Assembly: GCF_000526775.1 (NCBI RefSeq)
Contig: NZ_JAGS01000001.1
Coordinates: 2,480,001 to 2,544,000, forward strand
Length of the DNA stretch: 64,000 bases
DNA from: Ruminococcus albus AD2013
GTDB lineage: Bacteria > Bacillota > Clostridia > Oscillospirales > Ruminococcaceae
Reading direction: 5' to 3'
In this document: positions 26,172 through 33,590 of the stretch, in pieces
How positions within the stretch are numbered: position 1 is the first letter of the stretch
Layout: each line of letters starts with the position of its first letter
Notes under the pieces: model-generated
What the model saw: the letters and a program-made list of their open reading frames with translations, nothing else
What the model was told of the DNA's origin: nothing
Database searches by the model: none
Position numbers and translations under genes: made by a program

Positions 26172-26930
26172 TCATCTTTTCAGTTCAGAGGGCGTTTTTC
26201 CCGTAAGCTTCTTGAACACGGTGGTAAAGTAATCCACCGATGAAAAGCCCAGCATCGAGCTTACCTCATACACCTTATACCTGCCCGAAAGCAGAAGCTT
26301 TTCAGCGTACTTTATACGGAATTTCTTATAGAAATCCCCGAAAGTCATGCCCATTTTCTGCTTGAAAAGCCTGCCGAAATAGTCCTTATTGAATCCGAAA
26401 TGATCTGCGGCATTCTCGGTAGTAACAGTTGTCTTCTCCGAAAGCAGAAGGAACTCTCTTATCCTCTCTGAGAATTTCGCGTCCTTTGATGAATACTCCG
26501 CCATAAACTCTTCCACGGTAAGGTCATACTCTCCTGTTACAAAACTGTCGCCTATGCGCTCGGATACTCTCGCCAGGGCTTCACCCAGCCTTATCTCGCT
26601 CACAGGTTCGGTGATATAGTCGATAACACCCAGAAGAAAGCATTTACGCATATTCTCCGAGTCATCGAAAGGGCTGACCGCCAGACAGAATGTGCCGGGA
26701 GACACCGTCTTCACAGTGCTTATTACAGATTCTGCTGAAATAGCGGGCAAACGGTTGAAGCAAACGAGCAGATCGATATTGTTTTTAAGACACATCTCGG
26801 GCGCATTCTCGCTGTCAGAGGTCTTGCTGAATATCTCAAAGCCGTTTTCCTGCCATACAGGCATTTTTTTTAGCCTGTCGAATGTTCCCAGATTGTTGTC
26901 TACTATCAGTACCTTGTAAAGTCTACCCAT
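26172..26930 (-). CDS. AraC-type response regulator with degenerate receiver domain
   Basis: 252 residues. The N-terminal half (about 5-125) has the fold pattern of a YesN-type receiver: VLIVDNN, then NNIDLLVCFNRLP, LAVSPFDDSE and DYITEPV. The phospho-acceptor Asp is replaced by Phe58, the second acidic residue by Asn12, and the conserved Lys by Glu108. The C-terminal AraC helix-turn-helix pair (about 150-252) is intact, with FGRLFKQKMGMTF and VSSMLGFSSVDYFTTVFKKLTGKTPSE. So it should bind DNA but not be switched by phosphorylation. GGGAGGTGG precedes the ATG. It lies upstream of gdhA on the same strand; no histidine kinase is nearby. Confidence 0.85.
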   Translation of the reverse strand: MGRLYKVLIVDNNLGTFDRLKKMPVWQENGFEIFSKTSDSENAPEMCLKNNIDLLVCFNRLPAISAESVISTVKTVSPGTFCLAVSPFDDSENMRKCFLLGVIDYITEPVSEIRLGEALARVSERIGDSFVTGEYDLTVEEFMAEYSSKDAKFSERIREFLLLSEKTTVTTENAADHFGFNKDYFGRLFKQKMGMTFGDFYKKFRIKYAEKLLLSGRYKVYEVSSMLGFSSVDYFTTVFKKLTGKTPSELKR

Positions 26931-26948
26931 ATTTTTCCACCTCCCGCT

Positions 26949-26988
26949 AAAAAATAAAGACGCTGTAATCCTACATCACAGCGCCTTT
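26949..26988 (-). promoter_or_regulatory. Terminator-like attenuator in the regulator leader
   Basis: Minus strand AAAGGCGCTGTGAT - GTAGG - ATTACAGCGTCTTT, a 14-pair stem with two G-U, followed by ATTTTTT. It begins about five bases after the expected transcript start and ends 18 bases before the regulator ATG. Confidence 0.8.
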
Positions 26989-26999
26989 GCTTGTCCTAT

Positions 27000-27029
27000 A
27001 ATATACCACAATAAAACGATATTTGTCAA
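27000..27029 (-). promoter_or_regulatory. Promoter of the AraC-type regulator leader
   Basis: Minus strand TTGACA (27029-27024), 18-base spacer, TATATT (27005-27000). Confidence 0.65.
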
Positions 27030-27335
27030 TGACTTCCGTACCAAGTTGTCTGAAACTTCAAGTGCTTTATCGGAATATTCGTGGATAGCAGACCTATGCC
27101 GCAAATTTACACAGCATATCCTCTGCCCATAATTTGGCAAAAAAAAAGCAGAAAGCCCCTTATACAAGGACTTTCTGCACCTTTGCATACATTTTAAGTT
27201 TTGCACCTTAATTATAACATACCGTCGTTTAGTAAAATACCCTACAATTCCGACTTTTTACATTACTTTTACGATATGTTGATCTATGTCAACTATCAAA
27301 TTGCTTTAATAAACGTTGCCGATCTTCTCAGGGTG
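27030..27335. other. Intergenic region holding a candidate small RNA
   Basis: Contains the promoter-hairpin unit at 27139-27216. Open frames across it have no ribosome site and break the small RNA; I see no gene. Confidence 0.5.
27139..27204 (-). ncRNA. Candidate small RNA with its own promoter and terminator
   Basis: An extended -10 TGTTATAAT lies on the minus strand at 27211-27219, so transcription should start near 27204. After about 25 bases there is a strong hairpin, GCAGAAAG (27178-27171) pairing with CTTTCTGC (27155-27148), with further pairs (TCCTT/AAGGG) inside, then nine T. The product would be about 65 bases. No gene follows before the next promoter. The words AAGGTGCA occur twice near its 5' end. 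The element resembles the regulator leader 150 bases downstream (GCAAAGGTGC versus GCAAAGGCGC). Confidence 0.5.
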
Positions 27336-28253
27336 TCAATCTATACCATATATGCTGAATGTAACACTGAGCTTATCAGAAAAATAGAAATTGTTTACAT
27401 TTATCGCCACGTCACCTGCATCACCGTACAAAAGGTTAGCTATCTCGATCCGATAGCAATTATCCTCTTCATCCAGATTTCCGTAACGTACCTTGTTCGG
27501 ATCGAACCACAGCTCTTCATCATCGACCTTGATGCTTTTTACCTCCACCTTTATCTCATCGCCCCTGTACTTACCCTTTACACGTTTATTGATATTGGGG
27601 TTCTGACCTTCTTCAAGGAAACCTTCCAGATTGCTTCCGTCAGCCGCAAGAGTACCGTCCAGCAGACCTGTGATATCAACACACATTATAGAACAGCCAT
27701 TAGCCCAGGGCAGATAACTGCCTTTTGAACCATCAGTAGAATATATAAGCGAAGGATTCTTGCCCATGTCGTCTACGGAAGTTATACTATCCCTCGTTAT
27801 GCTCACAGTGTAAACACCATTGCCGGTAACATCGGCATCTACGCCGTACGAAGCTGCTCCGGGGTGCCCCTGACCGTTCCAGTTGCCCCAGTTCATACTC
27901 CCGTCAGCAAAGATCAGGTATGCATCATACCCATTGAATCTCTCATCAGCGGAATCAGGATCGGAGGGCAGCTTTTTCTTGCCCTTTACAAATGCCGCGA
28001 TGCGAGTAATATCGGTAATATTCACACTGCCATCGAAATTAACGTCCGCATTTTTCAGGCTGTCACCCGTGAGGATTTTTTTACCTTTCACATGAGCGGC
28101 GATTTTGGCCACATCCGTAACATTTACCACACCGTCCCCGTTTACATCTCCCCTGACGTTTGAAACTTTATCCGCCATAACAGATGTTATTGTACACGCT
28201 GCCGCAGCACCTGCGCATATCAGCGAAACTGCGCTTCTGATAAATTTGTTCAT
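27336..28253 (-). CDS. Secreted protein with N-terminal dockerin and CBM-like C-terminal domain
   Basis: 305 residues. Signal peptide to about residue 27. A type I dockerin follows at once (about 34-95): GDVNGDGVVNVTDVAKIAAHVKGKK spread over two lines of the loop-helix plan and ADVNFDGSVNITDITRIAAFVKGKK. After a short linker comes a domain of about 200 residues beginning YDAYLIFADGSMNWGNW and rich in beta-strand patterns (VYTVSITRDS, YRIEIANLL), like uncharacterised beta-sandwich or CBM-like domains of Ruminococcus. No catalytic motif is visible. CTGGAGGTC precedes the ATG and the promoter at 28289-28317 is near-perfect. The dockerin would attach it to the scaffoldin; carbohydrate binding is inferred. 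Confidence 0.8.
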   Translation of the reverse strand: MNKFIRSAVSLICAGAAAACTITSVMADKVSNVRGDVNGDGVVNVTDVAKIAAHVKGKKILTGDSLKNADVNFDGSVNITDITRIAAFVKGKKKLPSDPDSADERFNGYDAYLIFADGSMNWGNWNGQGHPGAASYGVDADVTGNGVYTVSITRDSITSVDDMGKNPSLIYSTDGSKGSYLPWANGCSIMCVDITGLLDGTLAADGSNLEGFLEEGQNPNINKRVKGKYRGDEIKVEVKSIKVDDEELWFDPNKVRYGNLDEEDNCYRIEIANLLYGDAGDVAINVNNFYFSDKLSVTFSIYGID

Positions 28254-28288
28254 GGATAAGACCTCCAGTAATAGAAACGATTTAATCC

Positions 28289-28317
28289 ATTATACACCTA
28301 TATGTCGATATTGTCAA
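28289..28317 (-). promoter_or_regulatory. Promoter of the N-terminal-dockerin gene
   Basis: Minus strand TTGACA (28317-28312), 17-base spacer, TATAAT (28294-28289): full consensus. Confidence 0.85.
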
Positions 28318-28324
28318 CCTGATA

Positions 28325-29212
28325 TCAGCCCTTTCCTGCTGTTGTCAGGTCTATCTCATTATCCATCATATCCTTGCCTTTTCCTGTAAAACGGTCGATA
28401 TAATACCAGTTAACCGTAGCTGTGTGATTGCCCTCGATATCAAAAAGGTGTATGACTATATCATTACCCGTTTCAGGCTTGAGTATATCGCAGAATTCGG
28501 GAATATACCCTGTATCGTTGTGCTGCCTGTAGTATTCCCGCGCCATATCTTCAAGCTCTTCATTATTATAGAATGTGAACTCGTCAAAAGTGATATTGCC
28601 CATGTACACAAGTTCCTCGGTATGTCCATCATTATCAAAGGTGAGCACAGCACCGTCACCGCGTTCCTCGGCTTTTGCGCGGGTATTTTCGGAAACTCCT
28701 TCTGCGTAGCCTGCAAAGCTGAACACTGCACAGCCATCCTCCATAGAATATGTGAATCCTTCTTTGAAGCCGTCTGCCTGATACGCTCTCATTCCTGTAC
28801 CGTCTGTGGAGAATTCATAGTATCTGTCGCCGCTGTCACAGAAAGACCACCATATTCCCGGAGCAAATCCAACCTCCAAACCGAAGTGGTTCTCATCGGG
28901 ACCTCTGCCGTCATCGTCAAGTCCTCCGCTAAACAGACCAACCTTGCCGTCAGCTTTGCTCTCCTCGGAAGTATCCGATTTACTTTCGGTAACTTCGCTG
29001 CTTTCTTCCGCAAGACTGCTTTCCGATATAACTTCACTGCTGTCGGCTGTGACTTCGGAAGCTTCCTCTTCCGCGCTGTCCTCGGTATCAGTTGCAGACT
29101 GATTCTTTACGTCTCCGGAAGCAGAATTACTGTCCGCAGGGCGCTCTGTCATCGAACCGCACCCTGCTAGGATAAGTGCCGCTGTGACCGCAAATAAATA
29201 TGTTAATTTCAT
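28325..29212 (-). CDS. Lipoprotein of unknown function
   Basis: 295 residues from the ATG at 29212, chosen because AGGAG lies about eight bases upstream; the ATG three codons earlier overlaps that site. The signal peptide ends LAGC (Cys18). A Ser/Glu/Thr-rich linker runs to about 90. The mature domain has aromatic strands (WWSFCDSGDRYYEFSTDG, CAVFSFAGY, FDEFTFYNN), suggesting a lipocalin- or beta-barrel-like fold. I recognise no family. A TATAAT at 29257-29262 may be its -10; no matching -35 is clear. Confidence 0.8.
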   Translation of the reverse strand: MKLTYLFAVTAALILAGCGSMTERPADSNSASGDVKNQSATDTEDSAEEEASEVTADSSEVISESSLAEESSEVTESKSDTSEESKADGKVGLFSGGLDDDGRGPDENHFGLEVGFAPGIWWSFCDSGDRYYEFSTDGTGMRAYQADGFKEGFTYSMEDGCAVFSFAGYAEGVSENTRAKAEERGDGAVLTFDNDGHTEELVYMGNITFDEFTFYNNEELEDMAREYYRQHNDTGYIPEFCDILKPETGNDIVIHLFDIEGNHTATVNWYYIDRFTGKGKDMMDNEIDLTTAGKG

Positions 29213-29549
29213 ACAATACATCTCCTATCTTTTTGTGAATAATTTAATATACAATAATTATAACCGATATCCGAAAATTTGACTATACCCAAAAGGATAT
29301 CTTATATGTAGAAATTAACGCATCGATTTTGGAAGTGTCGCACAAATTTCCCGAAAAACCGCCTTTTAAAGCATATTCACAAAAGACGGATATCCGCTTT
29401 GGATATAAGAAAAATGATGTTTACCCGACGGTGTGAAATTAATATTTATTTTGCAAATTTTCTGTTGACAAATCAATGAAAATCGTGTATCATTATATGA
29501 TATTATAAGTAAATATTTTAGATCGAATTACAATGTGGGAGGTAATGTT
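29213..29549. other. Divergent intergenic region before guaB
   Basis: AT-rich. Holds the guaB promoter (29465-29493). No gene, hairpin or riboswitch recognised in the rest. Confidence 0.5.
29465..29493 (+). promoter_or_regulatory. guaB promoter
   Basis: TTGACA (29465-29470), 17-base spacer, TATCAT (29488-29493). Confidence 0.75.
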
Positions 29550-31031
29550 ATGCTCGATACTAACGCAAACAGCAAGTTCGGAAAAGAAGGTCTCACCTTC
29601 GACGATGTTCTCCTTATCCCCGGAGAGAGCGATTGTACACCTGACATGGTGGACTTACACACCCATCTTACCAAGGACATCGTCCTTAACACACCTATCA
29701 TGACCTCTGCTATGGACACTGTAACAGAGTCCAAGATGGCTATAGCTATCGCCCGTGAAGGCGGCATAGGCATAATCCACAAGAATATGACCATCGCTCA
29801 GCAGGCAGAAGAAGTTGACAAGGTAAAGCGTTCCGAGAACGGCGTTATCGTTAATCCTTTCTCCCTGACAGCTGACAGGACCGTTGAAGAAGCAGATGTG
29901 CTCATGGGCAAGTACAAGATATCTGGTGTTCCGATAGTTGATGAGAACGGCAAGCTGGAGGGTATACTCACAAACCGTGATCTGCGATTCATCACTGATT
30001 TTTCCATAAAGATCGGCAAGGTCATGACAAGAGAGAACCTTGTTACCGCTCCTGTTGATACAGACCTCGACGGTGCAAAGAAGATACTCATGCAGCATAA
30101 GATCGAAAAGCTGCCTCTCGTTGACAACGAGGGTCACCTCAAGGGTCTTATCACTATAAAGGATATCGAAAAAGCTGTACAGTATCCTAATTCTGCAAGA
30201 GATGCAAAGGGCAGACTGCTCTGCGGCGCTACTGTCGGCATGACACAGGATATTCTCGAAAGAGCAGGTGCTCTTATCGATGCACAGGTAGATATACTTG
30301 CACTGGATTCCGCTCACGGTCATTCCAAGAACGTTATCGAATGCCTGAAGAAGCTGAAAGCTAACTTCCCGAACATTCCCGTTATCGCAGGCAACGTTGC
30401 TACCGCAGAAGCTGCAAAGGCTCTGTGTGAAGCAGGCGCTGACGCTATCAAGGTCGGCATAGGTCCCGGATCTATCTGTACAACAAGAGTTGTAGCAGGT
30501 ATCGGCGTTCCCCAGATAACTGCTGTATATGATGCTGCTTGTGCAGCTGCCGAGTATGGTATCCCCGTTATCGCTGACGGCGGTATCAAGTATTCAGGCG
30601 ATATCGTAAAGGCACTGGCTGCAGGTGCAAGCGTTGTAATGCTTGGCTCACTGCTGGCAGGCTGCGATGAAGCTCCCGGTGAGACCGAGATCTATCAGGG
30701 CAGACAGTTCAAGGTATACAGAGGCATGGGCTCCATGGCTGCTATGGCTAAGGGTTCCAAGGACAGATATTTCCAGACCAACTCCAAGAAGCTGGTTCCC
30801 GAGGGCGTTGAGGGTCGTGTTGCTTACAAGGGTCCCGTTTCCGATACCATCTTCCAGCTGGTAGGCGGTATCAGAGCAGGTATGGGCTACTGTGGCTGTC
30901 ACACTGTTCCAGAACTCGGCGAAAAGGCTAAGTTCATCCGTATAACAGGTGCAGGTCTGAAGGAGAGCCATCCTCACGATATCTACATCACCAAGGAAGC
31001 TCCCAACTACTCTGCAACCTCAGGTATGTAA
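29550..31031 (+). CDS. guaB: Inosine-5'-monophosphate dehydrogenase
   Basis: 493 residues from the ATG at 29550 (GGGAGG seven bases upstream; the GTG at 29535 overlaps that site). It oxidises IMP to XMP with NAD+, the controlling step of GMP synthesis. The TIM barrel is interrupted by two CBS domains (about 98-210). Catalytic Cys310 is in GIGPGSICTTR, followed by the flap with the YRGMGS block. Full length. It has its own promoter and terminator, so it is a single-gene unit. Confidence 0.96.
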   Translation: MLDTNANSKFGKEGLTFDDVLLIPGESDCTPDMVDLHTHLTKDIVLNTPIMTSAMDTVTESKMAIAIAREGGIGIIHKNMTIAQQAEEVDKVKRSENGVIVNPFSLTADRTVEEADVLMGKYKISGVPIVDENGKLEGILTNRDLRFITDFSIKIGKVMTRENLVTAPVDTDLDGAKKILMQHKIEKLPLVDNEGHLKGLITIKDIEKAVQYPNSARDAKGRLLCGATVGMTQDILERAGALIDAQVDILALDSAHGHSKNVIECLKKLKANFPNIPVIAGNVATAEAAKALCEAGADAIKVGIGPGSICTTRVVAGIGVPQITAVYDAACAAAEYGIPVIADGGIKYSGDIVKALAAGASVVMLGSLLAGCDEAPGETEIYQGRQFKVYRGMGSMAAMAKGSKDRYFQTNSKKLVPEGVEGRVAYKGPVSDTIFQLVGGIRAGMGYCGCHTVPELGEKAKFIRITGAGLKESHPHDIYITKEAPNYSATSGM

Positions 31032-31046
31032 TTCAAACAAATACAC

Positions 31047-31078
31047 AAGGCAGGGCGATCGTCCCTGCCTTATTTTTG
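31047..31078 (+). terminator. guaB terminator
   Basis: AAGGCAGGG / CCCTGCCTT stem (31048-31071) with a CGATCGT centre, followed by ATTTTTGTT. Confidence 0.88.
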
Positions 31079-31121
31079 TTACAATAGGCAATATCACCAA
31101 GAACGGAGCGTTTATTTTTCC

Positions 31122-31150
31122 TTGACATATATCGAAAAATAGAGTAAAAT
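31122..31150 (+). promoter_or_regulatory. Promoter of the 2H phosphoesterase cluster
   Basis: TTGACA (31122-31127), 17-base spacer, TAAAAT (31145-31150). Confidence 0.75.
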
Positions 31151-31200
31151 ATTATACATACGTTAACAACTTGTTAGTTGTTTGAGAAGAGGTGTCTTCT

Positions 31201-31710
31201 GTGGAAAACAAAGCGCTTTATGTACTTGCGGGATATGACAGCCAAACGGAAGAGTATCTTTCAGGTATACAGGAAAAACTCTATGCACAGGGATTTTCGG
31301 GAGTGCATACAAAGGGTATACCTATGCATATGACGCTAGGGTCTTTCCCGACAGATATGGAGGAAAAACTAAAGAAGCTTGTTACATCCACAGCTGAAAG
31401 CACTGCACCTTTTGATGTGACTTTCAACCATGTCGGTATATTCGACGGAGCAAATGTGCTGTTTGCCGCGCCCGATGTAAACCATGATGTGCTTGCCCTT
31501 AAAGAAAAATTCGGTGACAGCAAAAACTGGACAGCACACACAACTTTTCTGATAGATTCACCCGAGGTAATATACAAGGCGCTCCCCGCTGTTATGCAGG
31601 AGTTTAAAGCGTTCGGCGGCAAGGTCATTTCGCTTCATATGTATGAGTTTTTCCCGACAAGGCATATACTTACAGTCGGGCTGAAAGCAATAAGAGGTGG
31701 ACAAGATTGA
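31201..31710 (+). CDS. 2H phosphoesterase / 2'-5' RNA ligase-like protein
   Basis: 169 residues from the GTG at 31201, with AGAGG about eight bases upstream; a GTG at 31192 overlaps that site. Two HxT motifs, MHMTLG (about 43-48) and AHTTF (about 112-116), are spaced as in the LigT/2H phosphoesterase superfamily, which acts on 2'-5' or cyclic phosphate bonds in RNA or small nucleotides. The substrate is unknown. First gene of a cluster of four with overlapping ends; its stop overlaps the next start. Confidence 0.8.
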   Translation: MENKALYVLAGYDSQTEEYLSGIQEKLYAQGFSGVHTKGIPMHMTLGSFPTDMEEKLKKLVTSTAESTAPFDVTFNHVGIFDGANVLFAAPDVNHDVLALKEKFGDSKNWTAHTTFLIDSPEVIYKALPAVMQEFKAFGGKVISLHMYEFFPTRHILTVGLKAIRGGQD

Positions 31711-31850
31711 AAAAAACAAGTATTGCGCCTATAATCATAGCATTTATCATAACAGGACTGATAATCTTGCTTATCGTGTTTTATCCGCAGTATGCAAAAA
31801 GTACGGTATTAAAACCACTTATTAAACTTATAATACATATACTTGACTGA
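31707..31850 (+). CDS. Single-helix membrane microprotein (47 residues)
   Basis: Starts at TTG (31707-31709) inside the stop of the phosphoesterase gene, with AGAGGTGG six bases upstream, and ends at TGA (31848-31850). It begins with three lysine/threonine residues, then a helix of about 20 Ile/Leu/Val residues (8-26), then a basic hydrophobic tail. A membrane anchor or partner for a neighbour is possible. I do not recognise it. The strong ribosome site and stop-start overlap argue for translation. Confidence 0.65.
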   Translation: MKKTSIAPIIIAFIITGLIILLIVFYPQYAKSTVLKPLIKLIIHILD

Positions 31851-31851
31851 T

Positions 31852-32385
31852 ATGATGATTGAAACTAAAAGACTTATACTCAGAGAATATACCCCCGATG
31901 ACTTCGATGCGCTTTATGAGATACTCTCAGATGAGGAAACTATGACGCACTATCCCAAGCCTTTTGACGAAGACAGGGTCAGGGGCTGGATAGAGTGGAA
32001 TATCAAGAACTATGCAAAGTACGGTTTCGGTCTGTGGGCGCTGATACTTAAAGAAACAGGCGAGTTCATCGGTGACTGCGGTATTACTCTACAGAATATC
32101 GACGGCGAAGAACTTCCAGAGATAGGCTACCATGTGCATAAAAAGTACTGGCGCAGAGGTCTTGGCAAAGAAGCTGCGCAGGCTGTCCGCGACTGGGCTT
32201 TTACAAACACCACATATAATACCCTTTATTCTTATATGAAATATACAAATGTTCCGTCATATAAGACTGCCATAGCAAACGGCATGAAAAAGATCAAGGA
32301 ATACCCCGATGAAAAAAACAAGATATCCTACGCCTGCGCTATAACACGCAGTGAATGGGAAAAGCTGAAAGGAATTACAACATGA
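31852..32385 (+). CDS. GNAT family N-acetyltransferase (RimJ/RimL-like)
   Basis: 177 residues from the ATG at 31852; a second ATG follows at once. It starts IETKRLILREYTPDDFDALY and has the acetyl-CoA loop RRGLGKEAAQAV, typical of the RimL-like branch that acetylates protein N-termini or small amines. No strong ribosome site is seen, which suits coupling to the microprotein that ends one base upstream. Its stop overlaps the next ATG (ATGA). Confidence 0.88.
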   Translation: MMIETKRLILREYTPDDFDALYEILSDEETMTHYPKPFDEDRVRGWIEWNIKNYAKYGFGLWALILKETGEFIGDCGITLQNIDGEELPEIGYHVHKKYWRRGLGKEAAQAVRDWAFTNTTYNTLYSYMKYTNVPSYKTAIANGMKKIKEYPDEKNKISYACAITRSEWEKLKGITT

Positions 32386-32648
32386 CTAAAACAAAAGCTA
32401 TCGTCAAAAAATGGGTGATCTGCACTCTGATCTTTCTGGCGATAATAATACCCACTGCGGTATTTTCGGATAAAATAGGCAAACCTTTGACGATCATACT
32501 TGTGATCGTATCCTTTATCGTTCTATTCTTTGCCTCCATACCGTCCTTCAGTCACAGCGACCGTCAGGAGATACGCGAGGAATATGAGGAAGCACAGCGT
32601 TTTGAGGAATACAAAAGGCGCGAAGAATGGAAAAACAAGACCCTGTAA
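32382..32648 (+). CDS. Small membrane protein with charged C-terminal tail
   Basis: 88 residues from the ATG at 32382, which overlaps the acetyltransferase stop by four bases (AAAGG upstream). Two hydrophobic helices (about 10-30 and 35-57), then a tail of almost only charged and aromatic residues (about 63-88), likely helical and cytoplasmic. No family recognised. Confidence 0.75.
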   Translation: MTKTKAIVKKWVICTLIFLAIIIPTAVFSDKIGKPLTIILVIVSFIVLFFASIPSFSHSDRQEIREEYEEAQRFEEYKRREEWKNKTL

Positions 32649-32708
32649 ATGACCCTGATATTTCACAAGAACTATATACAAACTTGACATTTACTAAGGA
32701 GGAAGCTT

Positions 32709-33500
32709 ATGCTGCCTTTCATACAGACCGCTTACCTGTTTGCCCTTGGCAGCATGATAGGCTGGGTGCTGGAATTTTTCTACCGAAAATTTTTCGACCC
32801 CGTTAACGTTGAGCGAAAATGGCTCAATCCGGGATTTCTGACGGGACCTTATCTCCCGCTTTATGGATTTGCACTGCTGCTTTTGTTCTGGCTGCGGCAA
32901 ATAGAACAGTTTATACCTATAGACGATAACTACACAAGGAAGGCTGTGCTGTTCGTCATCATGGCAGCCTGTATAACCGCCCTGGAATACTTCACGGGAC
33001 TGATATTCATTGTCAAGCTGAAGATAATGCTTTGGGATTATACGCAGTTCTGGGGCAATATAAAAGGCATAATCTGCCCGATGTACAGCTTTTTCTGGCT
33101 GCTGCTGAGTCTGGGCTACTGCTTATTCCTCGACCCGCCCATAACCCGCACGGTGGATATGCTGATAAATAACCTGCAATTCACTTTCTTCGTCGGTCTT
33201 TATTACGGCGTGTTCCTCATCGATCTGGCTATATCGCTGAATAACATGGTGAACATCGCAGAATTTGCGCGTGAACATAATATCATCGTCAAGATAGACG
33301 AACTTCGTGCACAGATAGTATCCTTCCGTGAAAAAACCTTGGGAAGAGCTCATTTCTTCGTTCCCCTGAGATTTTCCGATACACTTCATAACAGCCTTGA
33401 AAGGTACAGGGAATTCCGCGAGAAACTCAGTGTTGGAAATATCCGCGAGAATATAAAAGGCAATATCCGCGAAAACATCGACAAGATAAAGCGAAAATAA
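32709..33500 (+). CDS. Putative ABC-transporter type IV membrane protein (CmpB-like, PF06541 type)
   Basis: 263 residues. Five to six helices with the family marks SMIGWVLEFFYR, NPGFLTGPYLPLYG, TALEYFTG, and WDYTQFWGNIKGIICPMY. The C-terminal 60 residues are charged and basic. The family is named as transporter, but no ATPase is next to it and its role is unknown. AAGGAGG precedes the ATG by six bases. It follows the small-protein cluster after 60 bases and may be part of it. Confidence 0.82.
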   Translation: MLPFIQTAYLFALGSMIGWVLEFFYRKFFDPVNVERKWLNPGFLTGPYLPLYGFALLLLFWLRQIEQFIPIDDNYTRKAVLFVIMAACITALEYFTGLIFIVKLKIMLWDYTQFWGNIKGIICPMYSFFWLLLSLGYCLFLDPPITRTVDMLINNLQFTFFVGLYYGVFLIDLAISLNNMVNIAEFAREHNIIVKIDELRAQIVSFREKTLGRAHFFVPLRFSDTLHNSLERYREFREKLSVGNIRENIKGNIRENIDKIKRK

Positions 33501-33512
33501 TAACACATAAAA

Positions 33513-33551
33513 ATCACCCCTGAGTGTCGTAAAACACTCAGGGGTGTTGTA
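33513..33551. terminator. Bidirectional terminator between convergent genes
   Basis: CACCCCTGAGTGT (33515-33527) / ACACTCAGGGGTG (33534-33546), 13-base perfect stem; T-rich on both sides, better on the minus side (end of cobD). Confidence 0.9.
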
Positions 33552-33590
33552 TTATTCACTGATAAGTCATTCAGGATCTATACATAAAAA

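Noticed and set aside
25800..26988. ANTAR-type two-hexaloop elements in the leaders
   Set aside because: The loops seen (UUUUA, GUAGG, GCAA) do not show the paired six-base loops with A and G at the required places.
26976..27206. Open frame of 76 codons over the candidate small RNA
   Set aside because: No ribosome site, and it runs through a strong terminator hairpin; cysteine- and arginine-rich translation without pattern.
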